DNA of 64,000 nucleotides from Alkalihalophilus pseudofirmus OF4 (GCF_000005825.2 NC_013792.1:62001-126000); one strand, 5' to 3'; shown: positions 34,281 through 43,838, numbered from the stretch's first letter. Made by a program: numbers and translations. Notes: generated by a model from the letters alone, not told the origin.

Positions 34281-35675
34281 TTAATCCAAAATTTTGGGTA
34301 GAATAATAGTGAATTCAGTTCCTTCACCAACAGTGCTCTCCACCTCAATTGTCCCATTGTGTAACTCTATTAGTTGCTTCACAATGGACAATCCAAGACC
34401 AGTACCACCGAAAGCCCTAGACCGAGACTTTTCTACTCGATAAAAACGCTCGAATATATACGGTAGCTCCTCTTCTTCCATGCCAATTCCCGTGTCCCTA
34501 ACCTTAATCTTAATATTTTCATCATTACTAACAGTATAAATTGTAATGGATCCTTCTTTCGTATACTTTATTGCGTTTTCGACTAAATTTATAAGAACTT
34601 GCTCCAATCTTAAAGGATCACCAAGCACTATACTGTCATCCTTATCAGATAGTCCACCTCGGTATTCTATTTTAAGATTTTGTTCTAGAGCTTTGTATGC
34701 CGTTTTCTTTACAACAAGTTTTATAATTTCATTAATGTTCACTTTTTTATGTTCAAGATTAAAACGGCCTTCTTCCATTTGTGCTAAGTCAAATAAATCA
34801 TCGACTAAATAAGTTAGTCTTGTAGCTTCATGATCAATAATTTCAAGGTATTGGTTTCTCTCTTCTTCTGTTTTCCAACGCCCTTCACGCAAAACTTTTG
34901 AGTATCCTTTTAAATAAGTCATAGGTGTGCGTAACTCATGTGATATATTGGCAAAAAACTCTCTTCTTTGTTCATTTACACGTTGTAAACTGAAAGCTAA
35001 ATCATTGATAGCACGTGCCAGTGAACCTAACTCATCACCTGATTTCTGAATAATACGTGTATTATAGTTGCCTCTAGCAATTTGTCTTGCAGCTTTTTCC
35101 ATACTTACTAAAGGCTGAGATAGTTTTTTGGTAATGAAATAAGTAAGTCCAATCCCTAGAAATAAAGATCCAATCGCTGAGAGTTTTAGGAAATCTTGTA
35201 CTTTTTTTATGGATTGTATGATACTCTCGAGCGAAGAAAAAACAATTACATGCCCCTTTGAATTATTAACATTTATATGTGAAGCAGTCGCAATATACGT
35301 TTTCCCATCAGAATCTTCAAATGAATTAGTCATATAGTGCTGCGAATCAGCAAAATGGATAAGGTTAAGAAGGTACCCTGTGTCATGATGACTCATCGAA
35401 AAATTCGATTGAGCCCAGACCTCTCCCTCATCACTAAGTGCTAGCATTTTTTGATTCGAGATTTTCGCAGCTACTTCCACAACCTCTAATCGGTTTTCAA
35501 CAGTACTATCATTAATTAAATTAGCATATTGAGAAGACAGCATATGTGTTTCTTCTTGGGCTTGACTAACATAAAACCCATAAAAAATTTGATTCATGAC
35601 AAAGCCTAACGGTAATATTATCGTAATTAATAAGAGTAGAATCGTAAGGCCTAATTTAATATCAATTCGATTCAT
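34281..35675 (-). CDS. Sensor histidine kinase (two-component system 2)
   Basis: About 464 residues from ATG 35675; a second ATG 12 bases earlier is possible. Alignment with the first kinase (both have NRID-KLGL at the start) supports the shorter form. The order is TM, sensor domain, TM, HAMP, HisKA (ISHELRTPMTYL, phospho-His), then HATPase boxes NLVENAIKYT, DTGIGMEEEELP and GGTGLGLSIV. It is close to the kinase at 2276-3688 throughout, including FDRFYRVEKSRSR versus FERFYRVEKSRSR. It presumably phosphorylates the regulator at 35694-36392. Confidence 0.92.
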   Translation of the reverse strand: MNRIDIKLGLTILLLLITIILPLGFVMNQIFYGFYVSQAQEETHMLSSQYANLINDSTVENRLEVVEVAAKISNQKMLALSDEGEVWAQSNFSMSHHDTGYLLNLIHFADSQHYMTNSFEDSDGKTYIATASHINVNNSKGHVIVFSSLESIIQSIKKVQDFLKLSAIGSLFLGIGLTYFITKKLSQPLVSMEKAARQIARGNYNTRIIQKSGDELGSLARAINDLAFSLQRVNEQRREFFANISHELRTPMTYLKGYSKVLREGRWKTEEERNQYLEIIDHEATRLTYLVDDLFDLAQMEEGRFNLEHKKVNINEIIKLVVKKTAYKALEQNLKIEYRGGLSDKDDSIVLGDPLRLEQVLINLVENAIKYTKEGSITIYTVSNDENIKIKVRDTGIGMEEEELPYIFERFYRVEKSRSRAFGGTGLGLSIVKQLIELHNGTIEVESTVGEGTEFTIILPKILD

Positions 35676-35693
35676 AAGTTGTACCATCTCTTT

Positions 35694-36392
35694 TTATACA
35701 AATTTGTATCCAACACCCCATACAGTTATTATTCGATTATTTTTTAGGCCAGCAGCATAAAGTTTTGATCGTATATTTTTCATATGAGAGTCTACAGTTC
35801 TTTGTGCTCCTACATAATCCTCTCCCCAGATTAAATAAAGAAGGTCGTCTCTCGTATACACTCGTTGTGGATTTAAAGCGAGCTTATATAAAAGCTCGAA
35901 CTCTTTTGCTGTTAATTCAACCAATTCATTATTCACATAGACACTTCTATTTTCATAATAAATAGATAATCCATCTTCAAATGCTAACTTTACTTCGTCT
36001 TTCTTTGCCTCAATTGTAGTTACTCTTCTTAGCAATGCTTTTACACGCGCTATTAATTCTTCTGGTTCAAATGGTTTTGTAAGGTAATCATCTGCTCCTA
36101 AATTTAACCCATCTACTCGATCTTCTAATGCCTTCCTGGCTGAGAGCATTAGTATAGGAATTGTTGAATACTCTCTTACGATTTTACATACCTCAAAACC
36201 ATCAAGATCTGGCATCATAATATCTAGTATAATTAGATCATAATTATCTGGGTTATTCCGAATCTTAGTAATAGCTTCCTTACCCGTCGAAGCCTCAAAT
36301 AGGTCAAATCCCTCATCCTTCAAATAAATCGATAAAAGAGTTCGCATTTGAAACTCATCATCAACAATTAAAATAGTTTTGTTTTCAATCAT
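35694..36392 (-). CDS. OmpR/PhoB-family response regulator (two-component system 2)
   Basis: This 232-residue protein has a receiver domain with DD (11-12), phospho-acceptor Asp57 in ILDIMMPDLDG and the KPF lysine, and a winged-helix domain with QRTVDSHMKNIRSKL and WGVGYKF. It lies 18 bases before the kinase. The gene order and sequence repeat the first module. The upstream lipoprotein gene (36464-37174) is on the same strand 71 bases away and may be sensed by or expressed with it. Confidence 0.92.
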   Translation of the reverse strand: MIENKTILIVDDEFQMRTLLSIYLKDEGFDLFEASTGKEAITKIRNNPDNYDLIILDIMMPDLDGFEVCKIVREYSTIPILMLSARKALEDRVDGLNLGADDYLTKPFEPEELIARVKALLRRVTTIEAKKDEVKLAFEDGLSIYYENRSVYVNNELVELTAKEFELLYKLALNPQRVYTRDDLLYLIWGEDYVGAQRTVDSHMKNIRSKLYAAGLKNNRIITVWGVGYKFV

Positions 36393-36463
36393 ATGTTTAA
36401 CCCCTTAGTATTTAATTTGAAACGAAATGGTGAAAATTATGAAAACACGTTATCATATTAATG

Positions 36464-37174
36464 TTAAAATTCTAATGTAAAAGGAAGTTCCCATATCGTT
36501 TCTGACAAATTTGCTCTTGAGATCATTAATAAAATTGTCTCAGGTAGTGGTTGAGCGAACTCAAATTCACCTTTCATCGTATTTAGATTTTGCTCAGTTC
36601 TAGATACCACTGGATAAATCCTCTCTCCTTCAAGCTCTATCGTTACCCCCATTCCTTTTGTTGGATGTACATCATTTAAATTTAACCTTAAATAGTTATC
36701 CTTTAGATCTATATTTGTTAGTATAATTCCGTCACTCATAACATTATTTCTATTCCCATCTATTTCAAAGGTCACTAATTTTTTATTGAAAGTTGGCTTA
36801 ACGTATAACGAAAAAGATAGGAATCCTGCTAATTTTTGGTTTTCACTTTCACTTAAATAGAACTCGCGTATCATCACTTTCTCATCATTAACGAACTCTG
36901 TTTTTTGCTCCTCATTAATTTTGTAAAATTCATGACCATTAGCTAAAATGATCTGACTTGGAAAAGCAACAGCATAATCATTTTTGTTAATTCCGCCCTC
37001 CGTAATACTTTCCAGCGTTACTGTTAAGAAAAAACCATTCTCTACTTCCACGATTTCATCTATTACCACTTTTATATAACTGTTTTCATAAATATTTTGA
37101 ACGTCTTTGGTATCTGGTTGTTGACATCCACCCAAAGTAATAAAAACGAATATCAATACTGATATTATTCTCAC
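36464..37174 (-). CDS. Lipoprotein of unknown function
   Basis: About 236 residues. AGGAGGAG precedes GTG 37174; the longer frame to 37195 would include the ribosome site, so GTG is preferred. A lipobox TLGGCQQ follows a short signal. The mature part is all beta-like with no Cys, in two halves of about 100 residues (for example VIDEIVEVENGFFLTVTLES and the later ILTNIDLKDNYLRLNLNDVH) and may be two immunoglobulin-like domains. It sits upstream of two-component module 2. No family is recognised. Confidence 0.6.
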   Translation of the reverse strand: MRIISVLIFVFITLGGCQQPDTKDVQNIYENSYIKVVIDEIVEVENGFFLTVTLESITEGGINKNDYAVAFPSQIILANGHEFYKINEEQKTEFVNDEKVMIREFYLSESENQKLAGFLSFSLYVKPTFNKKLVTFEIDGNRNNVMSDGIILTNIDLKDNYLRLNLNDVHPTKGMGVTIELEGERIYPVVSRTEQNLNTMKGEFEFAQPLPETILLMISRANLSETIWELPFTLEF

Positions 37175-37442
37175 ATTACTCCTCCTATAGCCCACATATA
37201 TAAAGGGTTAACCTGTCAATTTATATTAAGTTACAATGATTTCCAATATTTTCAGAGAGTAAATATTACTAGTCGCACTATTATATTTCCCCTAGATAGA
37301 AACACTGCTTTTATTTGATATAACAATAGAAGATAAATGTGGAGAAAAGATGAAGATAAAAAAATAAGATATTACCTTTTCAAAAAAAACACTGTAATTA
37401 TTTAGAAACACATACTTTCTACACATTTTCTAGTTAACATCC

Positions 37443-37463
37443 AAAACGTAACAATTTCGATTT
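37443..37463 (+). promoter_or_regulatory. Zur box (zinc-responsive repressor site)
   Basis: AAAACGTAACAATTTCGATTT matches the Bacillus Zur consensus AAATCGTAATNATTACGATTT at 17 of the 20 defined positions and keeps the dyad. It lies 18 bases before the start of the zinc-binding lipoprotein gene, overlapping the region before the ribosome site. I infer repression by Zur when zinc is plentiful. Confidence 0.75.
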
Positions 37464-37481
37464 AGAAAAGGAGACAAGATT

Positions 37482-38489
37482 ATGAAAATGAAGCTTACGG
37501 TTTTACTACTATTATTTTTCATCGTTATTCTTGGTGCATGTAACGCATCAAATAACGAGGAAGAATTAATAGACGGTGAAACAGAAAATACCATTACAGA
37601 AGAAGTCTTAACAGTTGTCACAACTACTTTTGTTTTAGAAGACTTTACTCGGAAAATTGGTGGAGAACATGTTGATGTGATCAATGTAGTTCCTTTGGGC
37701 GCAGATGCTCATTCGTTTGAACCGACAGCTAGACAAATGATCGAAATAATGGAAGCAGATGCGTTTGTATATAACGGAGCCGGCTTTGAAGGCTTTGTTG
37801 ATGCGGTACTAAAAAGTATGGAGAAGGAGGACGTTGTAGCTCTTCAAGCTTCTAATAACATTCCTTTAAGAGAAGATGATGATGAACATGTGGATGTTCA
37901 TGAAGAAGACGAACACAGTGATGAGAACTTGGATGTTCATGAAGAAGACGAACACTTGCACGCTGGAGTCGATCCGCATGCTTGGCTTGATCCGGTATAT
38001 GCCCTGCAATATGCTAAGAATATATATGATTTACTTGTTCAATTACAACCTGAATTCGAAGAGCAATTTACAGAAAACTATACTAACTTAAAAATTGAAT
38101 TAGAAAATTTACACGTTGAATTTGAAGAAATGGTATCTACTGCTGAACGAAATCAATTTATAGTATCTCATGCTGGCTATGGATATTGGGAACAAAGGTA
38201 CGGGCTTGAACAAATTGCAATATCTGGACTATCACCTACAAACGAACCGTCTCAGCGTCAAGTTGAAGAGATTCTTGAACTAGGTCAGTCTCTGAATCTT
38301 ACTCATCTGTTTGTTGAACAAAATTTCACATCTAAAATTGCTGAAATGATAGCTGACGAAATTGGTGCTGACATATTATATTTACACAACCTTGAAGCAG
38401 CAACACAAGAAGATATTGATAACGGCGAGAACTATATAAGTATAATGAGAGGGAATATTGAAGCTTTAAAACAAGGTTTAAATAAGTAA
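37482..38489 (+). CDS. znuA: Zinc ABC transporter substrate-binding lipoprotein (ZnuA/AdcA-like)
   Basis: This 335-residue protein has lipobox ILGAC (Cys20) and a cluster A-1 solute-binding fold. Likely Zn ligands are His77 in GADAHSFEPT, His166 in VDPHAWLD and a His in IVSHAGYGYW. A mobile loop (about 135-160) is His/Asp/Glu-rich and contains the repeat DVHEEDEH twice (138-145 and 151-158), encoded by a 26-bp perfect direct DNA repeat (37891-37916 and 37930-37955). It binds zinc outside the membrane for uptake. No permease or ATPase gene adjoins it, so it must use a transporter encoded elsewhere. A Zur box precedes it. Confidence 0.88.
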   Translation: MKMKLTVLLLLFFIVILGACNASNNEEELIDGETENTITEEVLTVVTTTFVLEDFTRKIGGEHVDVINVVPLGADAHSFEPTARQMIEIMEADAFVYNGAGFEGFVDAVLKSMEKEDVVALQASNNIPLREDDDEHVDVHEEDEHSDENLDVHEEDEHLHAGVDPHAWLDPVYALQYAKNIYDLLVQLQPEFEEQFTENYTNLKIELENLHVEFEEMVSTAERNQFIVSHAGYGYWEQRYGLEQIAISGLSPTNEPSQRQVEEILELGQSLNLTHLFVEQNFTSKIAEMIADEIGADILYLHNLEAATQEDIDNGENYISIMRGNIEALKQGLNK

Positions 38490-38522
38490 GAAATTAGAAT
38501 CTCATTCATTTACATTAGTAGG

Positions 38523-38551
38523 CAAACACATTTCAAATTGATTTGTGTTTG
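38523..38551 (+). terminator. Terminator of the zinc-binding lipoprotein gene
   Basis: CAAACACA and TGTGTTTG form a perfect stem, followed by TTTATTTTTC. Confidence 0.7.
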
Positions 38552-38560
38552 TTTATTTTT

Positions 38561-38909
38561 CACTAAAACAACTTTATAAAATCATTCTTATTATAATTCT
38601 AATCCTAGTTAAGGTTGTGAATTTCAACTTAATTCAGATAAAACGGCAGTGGTGGCATTGTAGTATGTTATAATAATATTTTGAAAATCCCTCCATAAAC
38701 TCAACGTTTGTTTAGTATCGTATCATGCCCCCCAATCTACATTTTTTAATTACAATTTAAAAAATGATCGAGTCCCCCTTGCTTTAAACGTTAACTCTAC
38801 AGAACAGAACATCACTATTTTATTATTAAAGTAAATTACCCGAACAATAAACCGAAAACGGCCTATCATTCGAGTAAATTTCATTTTAATGATTTTTAAC
38901 TAATAGGGA
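38561..38909. other. Intergenic region without a recognisable gene
   Basis: AT-rich sequence between convergent genes. No open frame with a ribosome site and no clear repeat is seen. Confidence 0.5.
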
Positions 38910-40484
38910 TTACTCTGGTGTATTTGGAATAGTTGGATCTAATGTGAAAGTTGGTTCGTATCCTTTGTAACGAACTTCTGCTACCATCCCACCGCTCGCA
39001 TGATGAAATTCATGACAGTGGAACATCCAATTCCCAGGGTTATTAGCCTCGAAGACGATTTCGTATGTTTCACCAGGTTTAACGTTTAACGTATCCTTTA
39101 GAATCGGAGATCCTTGAATTGGGTTTCCATCTTTCGAAATTACGTTGAAAAACTCTCCGTGCAAATGCATTGGGTGATCGACCTCTGTATCGTTTACAAT
39201 GGTAAACTTAACAATGTCACCTTCTTCTACTTCATAAATTTCATGGTCAGGAAATTGTTTGTCATTAATCGTGAAGGTCTCACCTCCATCTTCCGTTCCA
39301 AGAAGCATATCATACTCTTTTGTAATAACTCCAAGATTCTGTTCCATCGCCTGTCCATAAGTAGTTAAATCAAAAAATGAATAGTTTGAATCATTCTCTT
39401 GTAATTCCTCATCTTCATAACCATCATAAATAACAGGAATTACAGTATTAAGAGTTTTCTCATTTTCTTCAGCAAATACTTGTATTCCCCACGCTCCAGG
39501 GTTTTTCATTTCTACCTCAACTTCATAGCGTTCTGCAGGTGCAATTCGAAAAGCTGTATCATTTAAAAGTTCTGGTCCATTTACAGGTTGGCCATCATAG
39601 TGTGTAATTTTAAAAGAATGACCCGGTATAGATACTACTTGTGTGAATAGCCCTGCATTCACAAAACGAAGTTTGACTTTATTTCCTTCTTCTACTTCAA
39701 TTGCTTCAATTGCAGGTGAAGCCTTACCATTTATAAGTGGTGTGTCATACATTTCATTCATCATATCTGCATGACTTAATTCACTTGCAACACCGTCCAT
39801 ATCACCGTGATCCATATCATTCATTTCACTCATGTCCATGTCACCGTGGTCCATTTCACTCATTTCACCCATGTCCATGTCACCATGATCCATTTCACTC
39901 ATATCAGTTCCCATTGAAGACCATTCATCAATTACAATTACTTCATCTACATCATATGACTTATCAGCTGACGACTCAACAATAAAGACCCCATAAAGAC
40001 CTTTCCCAACTTGCTTTGAACCATCTTGGTGCGAGTGATACCAATATGTTCCTGGTACATCGGCCTGATATTCATAAGTGAACTGTTCGCCAGGCAGTAT
40101 TGCATTTTGTGTTACACCAGGAACACCATCCATCTCATTCGGAACCGGAAATCCGTGTAGATGAAGAGCAGTAGGTTCGTCTAAAGAATTGGTCACATTT
40201 AAAATTACAGTATCTCCTTCTTGAACTCTAATTTCTTGACCAGGTAAACTTCCATTATAAGTCCATGCATCATCCATGATTTCATCATTGAACATCCAGT
40301 GAGTTTCTGTAACATTTATGTCAAAAACTCTCTTTCCATCTTCTGTTGTCGCTTCCTGTGTTTGTTCTTCCTGCTGAGATTCACCATGTCCCATCGCAGA
40401 ATGGTCAACAGCATCATTTGAGCAACCGGCTATAACTAAAGACAATGCCAGCGCTATACCAGCTAATCCGTATGGCTTTTTCAA
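38910..40484 (-). CDS. Multicopper oxidase lipoprotein with Met/His-rich repeat insert
   Basis: This 524-residue protein starts at TTG 40484 behind AAAGGGGAAA. Lipobox VIAGCS gives Cys21. Copper-ligand motifs are HLHG (108-111), WYHSH (148-152), HPMHLHG near the end and HCHEFHHASGGM in the last type 1/type 3 site, so all four coppers should bind. Between domains 1 and 2 (about 194-230) lies a repeated Met/His/Asp insert with units like MSEMDHGDMDM, comparable to the Met-rich inserts of CueO and PcoA that hold Cu(I). The protein probably oxidises Cu(I) to less toxic Cu(II) at the cell surface. Confidence 0.9.
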   Translation of the reverse strand: MKKPYGLAGIALALSLVIAGCSNDAVDHSAMGHGESQQEEQTQEATTEDGKRVFDINVTETHWMFNDEIMDDAWTYNGSLPGQEIRVQEGDTVILNVTNSLDEPTALHLHGFPVPNEMDGVPGVTQNAILPGEQFTYEYQADVPGTYWYHSHQDGSKQVGKGLYGVFIVESSADKSYDVDEVIVIDEWSSMGTDMSEMDHGDMDMGEMSEMDHGDMDMSEMNDMDHGDMDGVASELSHADMMNEMYDTPLINGKASPAIEAIEVEEGNKVKLRFVNAGLFTQVVSIPGHSFKITHYDGQPVNGPELLNDTAFRIAPAERYEVEVEMKNPGAWGIQVFAEENEKTLNTVIPVIYDGYEDEELQENDSNYSFFDLTTYGQAMEQNLGVITKEYDMLLGTEDGGETFTINDKQFPDHEIYEVEEGDIVKFTIVNDTEVDHPMHLHGEFFNVISKDGNPIQGSPILKDTLNVKPGETYEIVFEANNPGNWMFHCHEFHHASGGMVAEVRYKGYEPTFTLDPTIPNTPE

Positions 40485-40647
40485 TGTTTATTTCCCCTTT
40501 TCCAAAAAAATTTAATTACGTTCTCAAAAATAAGTCTAATAAAAAAGTATATAGAATTTATGAAGAAATAAAATTAAACTGCATCTTCATAAAAACGTCA
40601 CACTTATTTTTCTCTGAAAAAATAAACAAAAAGCTAAATTACGCCAA

Positions 40648-40995
40648 TCAATTTTCCTTTTTTAGAAGGATACAATTATCCTTTATTAAAAGATATATGT
40701 GAAATACATCACCTTTACACAGACCCAAAGCTCTTGTTAATTCTGTAGGAATACGAATAGAGCCTCTTTCACTCACTATCATTTTATTATCAAGAGAATG
40801 ATCGGAGTTTTTTTTAATAATTAGATCTTTTAAGCCATCTGCTAATCCTACTGCAACCTCTTCTCCAGGTAAGATATTTAATTTCCTCCTAATTGAACTG
40901 GGAATGGTAATGTGCTGCTTATCCTTAAGACTACACATCAAATTACTATCAGCTAATTCTTTAACTTTTTCTTTAAAATTACTACTTATTAACAT
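40648..40995 (-). CDS. Regulator with two SpoVT-AbrB domains
   Basis: About 115 residues from ATG 40995 (GAGGTGAG upstream); a GTG at 41004 lies within that site. Two swapped-hairpin repeats are visible: KQHITIPSSIRRKLNILPGEEV (about 26-47) and RGSIRIPTELTRALGLCKGDVF (about 78-99), each with the I-x-I-P-x-x-[IL]-R/T pattern of AbrB/MazE domains. AbrB-type proteins bind AT-rich DNA as dimers; two domains in one chain could make a monomeric equivalent. The targets are unknown; it is flanked by the multicopper oxidase and manganese transporter genes. Confidence 0.7.
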   Translation of the reverse strand: MLISSNFKEKVKELADSNLMCSLKDKQHITIPSSIRRKLNILPGEEVAVGLADGLKDLIIKKNSDHSLDNKMIVSERGSIRIPTELTRALGLCKGDVFHIYLLIKDNCILLKKEN

Positions 40996-41134
40996 TAATC
41001 TCACCTCATTTCAATGACTATTAATAGAATAGGATTGAAATTTAAAGAAAGTGTGAAGAAGTTGCAAAAATTTTATTGGTACATTTTGTGAACTAATTTT
41101 TGCTTAAATAGTTTTTAACCAATTGACGATTCAT

Positions 41135-41175
41135 AAGAAAACACATTACCCTTTGTACGGATAATGTGTTTTCTT
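41135..41175 (-). terminator. Terminator of the manganese-type ABC operon
   Basis: AAGAAAACACATTA pairs perfectly over 14 bp with TAATGTGTTTTCTT around a 13-nt loop, 12 bases after the operon's last stop. Confidence 0.7.
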
Positions 41176-41186
41176 TAAAACATAAA

Positions 41187-42119
41187 TCACTTACTTAAAC
41201 CTTCAATAATTACATTAATGTTTGACTCCATCATTTTTAAATAAGTATCCCCATCTGTTCCTTCTTTTCCAAGAGAATCTGTATAAACAGTGCCTACAAT
41301 AGGTACACCCGTTTCTTGTGATACAGTTTCCATGGTACGGCGATCTACACTTGTTTCAATAAAAAGAGATGTTATCCCTTTATCTCGCACTAGATCTATT
41401 ACATCACGCATTTGTTGAGGAGAGCCTTGATTTTCAGAATTAATTTCCCAAATATACCCTGTTTCTATGTCATAGGCGGCACCAAAATATTTAAATGCCC
41501 CTTCACTTGTAATTAAAAATCGCTTATTCTCATCGATAGTCGCAATGCTTTCAATCGCTTTCTCATGCAGTTCGGATAGCTCTTGTATATATTGAGTAGC
41601 ATTTTCTACATAAATACTCTCATTCTCGGGGTCTTCTTTAATTAATGCATCGCGTATATTTTCAGTATACGTAATTCCGTTACGCAAATCGAGCCAAGCA
41701 TGTGGATCAGCTTCCTCTTCTAAGCCTTGGGATTCTAAAAGAATCGGTACTACTCCTTCACTCACTAGATAAACGGGTGCATCCTCATCTCCTTTTCCAG
41801 CAACTTCAATTAACTTCCTAAACCATCCGTTTCCTTCTTCTAAGTTTAACCCATTATAAAAGACAACATCTGCATCAGTTGTTTTCTTAACATCCTCTGG
41901 AAGTGGGTCATATTCGTGTGGATCTGCACCGATGGGGGTTAAATTATAAATTTCTACTATATCTCCTCCGACATTTTTTGTAATATCATAAATAATAGAA
42001 TAAGTCGTGACAACCTCCAATTTTTGATTCGTACTTTCTTCTTGACCAGTCGGTTTACTACCACATGCCCCAAGTAAAAACAGTGTAAGAATTGTAGTAA
42101 TAAATAATAAATTTCTCAT
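41187..42119 (-). CDS. mntA: Metal ABC transporter substrate-binding lipoprotein (manganese type)
   Basis: About 310 residues from ATG 42119 behind GGGAGAGG. Lipobox LLGACG. Ligand candidates of the PsaA/MntA cluster A-1 fold are His in GADPHEYDPLP, His in EADPHAWLDL, Glu in TSEGAFKYFG and Asp near TVYTDSLGKEG. It lacks the long His-rich loop of zinc-type proteins such as the one at 37482-38489, and the third ligand is Glu rather than His, which favours manganese or iron. It is the last gene of the ATPase-permease-binding protein operon. Confidence 0.88.
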   Translation of the reverse strand: MRNLLFITTILTLFLLGACGSKPTGQEESTNQKLEVVTTYSIIYDITKNVGGDIVEIYNLTPIGADPHEYDPLPEDVKKTTDADVVFYNGLNLEEGNGWFRKLIEVAGKGDEDAPVYLVSEGVVPILLESQGLEEEADPHAWLDLRNGITYTENIRDALIKEDPENESIYVENATQYIQELSELHEKAIESIATIDENKRFLITSEGAFKYFGAAYDIETGYIWEINSENQGSPQQMRDVIDLVRDKGITSLFIETSVDRRTMETVSQETGVPIVGTVYTDSLGKEGTDGDTYLKMMESNINVIIEGLSK

Positions 42120-42147
42120 ATTTCCTCTCCCTTTTACGAATATTATT

Positions 42148-43026
42148 TTAACCATTTGATTGTGTTACCAGCGCTCTATTTTTTCGAGCACGTAAAGAAC
42201 GCCATAACAACCCTTGTTTAGGTGATAAGAAAAATGCCATGGCAAAAAATGTACTTGCTACAACGACAATCGTTGGTCCAGAAGCTAAATTATACGAAAA
42301 GCTAAAATAAAGACCAATTATTGAAGCAACAACGCCAAAACCAGCTGCTAGAAAAACCATAATCCCCAAGTGATTCGTCAAGAGGTAGGCAGTTGCTGCA
42401 GGTGTTATTAACATCGCTACAACTAATACAATCCCGACTGTTTGCAATGAAGCAACTGTAGCCATTGTTAAAAGGGCCATTAACAGATAATGTATGATTT
42501 TATTAGGTAAGCCATAAGCTGCTGACATAGTAGGATCAAAGGTCGTAACAAGTAACTCTTTAAAAAATAGATAGACAGATAGTAATACTATGACTGTAAC
42601 AATTAAGGTCATCCACATTTCAGAGGTAGGGACAGCCAGAACATTCCCAAATAAGATATGGTATAAATCGGTGCTACTTTGCAAGAAAGTAATAACGATA
42701 ATTCCCACTGCAAAAGCAGCAGTAAACATGATGCCAATCGATGTATCATCTTTAATCCGACTATTTTGACTAATATAGCCAATGGCAATCGCTGTAAGTA
42801 AACCAGTCACTACAGCACCATAAAAAATATTGATTCCTAGCATATAAGAGATCGCAACCCCTGGAAGAACAGCATGCGAAATGGCATCCCCCATTAAGGA
42901 CATCCCTCTTAAAATGATAAAACAACCTATAACTCCACAAACAATCCCTACTAGAACTGATGTAAGTAATGCTCTTTGTAAAAACTCATATTGTAAAATA
43001 GACTCATAGAAAGCAATTATACTCAT
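42148..43026 (-). CDS. mntC: Metal ABC transporter permease
   Basis: About 292 residues from ATG 43026, which overlaps the ATPase stop as ATGA; the frame extends upstream to 43101 inside the ATPase gene but lacks a site. It has eight to nine TM helices of the ABC-3 family with GDAISHAVLPGVAISYMLG (about 45-63) as a signature. It forms the membrane channel with the ATPase and the lipoprotein. Only one permease gene is present, unlike the two (MntC, MntD) of B. subtilis. Confidence 0.9.
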   Translation of the reverse strand: MSIIAFYESILQYEFLQRALLTSVLVGIVCGVIGCFIILRGMSLMGDAISHAVLPGVAISYMLGINIFYGAVVTGLLTAIAIGYISQNSRIKDDTSIGIMFTAAFAVGIIVITFLQSSTDLYHILFGNVLAVPTSEMWMTLIVTVIVLLSVYLFFKELLVTTFDPTMSAAYGLPNKIIHYLLMALLTMATVASLQTVGIVLVVAMLITPAATAYLLTNHLGIMVFLAAGFGVVASIIGLYFSFSYNLASGPTIVVVASTFFAMAFFLSPKQGLLWRSLRARKNRALVTQSNG

Positions 43027-43769
43027 GATATTGTCATCCCCATTTCTTCTAAAAAGGATAATTGTCCATGGTAAGCTTTCGAAATTATCTCTGGTCGACA
43101 TACCTCGTGTACAGATCCATATTTGATTAGTTCTTTATTTAGTAACAACAACTCATCAAAATACGCACCTGCTTTACTTAAATCATGATGGACAATGAAA
43201 ACGGTTTTTCCTTCATCTCGCTGTTCACGCAAAATGTTAATAATGGTTTCCTCACTTGTCACATCGATCCCGACAAATGGTTCATCAAGAAAAAACAATT
43301 CTGGATTTTGAGCTAACGCCCTAGCAACGAATACTCGTTGCTGTTGCCCACCCGATAACTCTCCAATTTGACGCTGACTATACTCTTTCATCCCAACTTT
43401 TTTTAAACATTCATAGGCCCATTCTCTTTCTCTTTTCTTTGGTCGTTTAAACAAGCCAAGTTTCGGATATGTTCCGATCAAGACTGTATCAATCACTGTA
43501 ATAGGGAAGTCCCAGTCAATAGTGCTACGTTGAGGGACATAGGCAATTTTCTCCCGCATTTCCTGAATCGATTTACCTGCGATGTTTATTTCACCCTTAT
43601 CTTTTGGGATCAAATGCAACAGTGATTTTAATAAAGTTGACTTTCCCGCCCCATTTGGACCGATGATTCCAACAATTTCCCCTTTTTTTGTGGAGAATGA
43701 TATATTTCTTAACACTTCTTTTCCGTGATAGGAAACATGTAAATTCTGAATTAATAATATGTCGTCCAA
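43023..43769 (-). CDS. mntB: Metal ABC transporter ATP-binding protein
   Basis: This 248-residue protein has Walker A GPNGAGKSTLL (about 37-47), Q loop VPQRSTIDWDF, signature LSGGQQQRVFVARAL, Walker B LFFLDEPF and the switch His in FIVHHDL. It powers metal import with the permease and binding protein downstream. It is the first gene of the operon, preceded by two MntR-like boxes at 43816 and 43929. Confidence 0.92.
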   Translation of the reverse strand: MDDILLIQNLHVSYHGKEVLRNISFSTKKGEIVGIIGPNGAGKSTLLKSLLHLIPKDKGEINIAGKSIQEMREKIAYVPQRSTIDWDFPITVIDTVLIGTYPKLGLFKRPKKREREWAYECLKKVGMKEYSQRQIGELSGGQQQRVFVARALAQNPELFFLDEPFVGIDVTSEETIINILREQRDEGKTVFIVHHDLSKAGAYFDELLLLNKELIKYGSVHEVCRPEIISKAYHGQLSFLEEMGMTIS

Positions 43770-43815
43770 CGTTTTTCACTCCTTTTAGTTGTTTGATGAT
43801 TTGCATATAACTTAC

Positions 43816-43838
43816 AAACTTTCACTAAGGCAACTTTT
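43816..43838 (-). promoter_or_regulatory. MntR-like box 1
   Basis: The minus strand reads AAAAGTTGCCTTAGTGAAAGTTT, close to the B. subtilis MntR site around TTTGCCTTAAGGAAAC. It lies about 50 bases before the ATPase start. I infer Mn(II)-dependent repression. Confidence 0.6.

Noticed and set aside
39800-39910. CRISPR-like regular repeats
   Set aside because: They are in-frame coding repeats of the multicopper oxidase insert, too short and without spacers.
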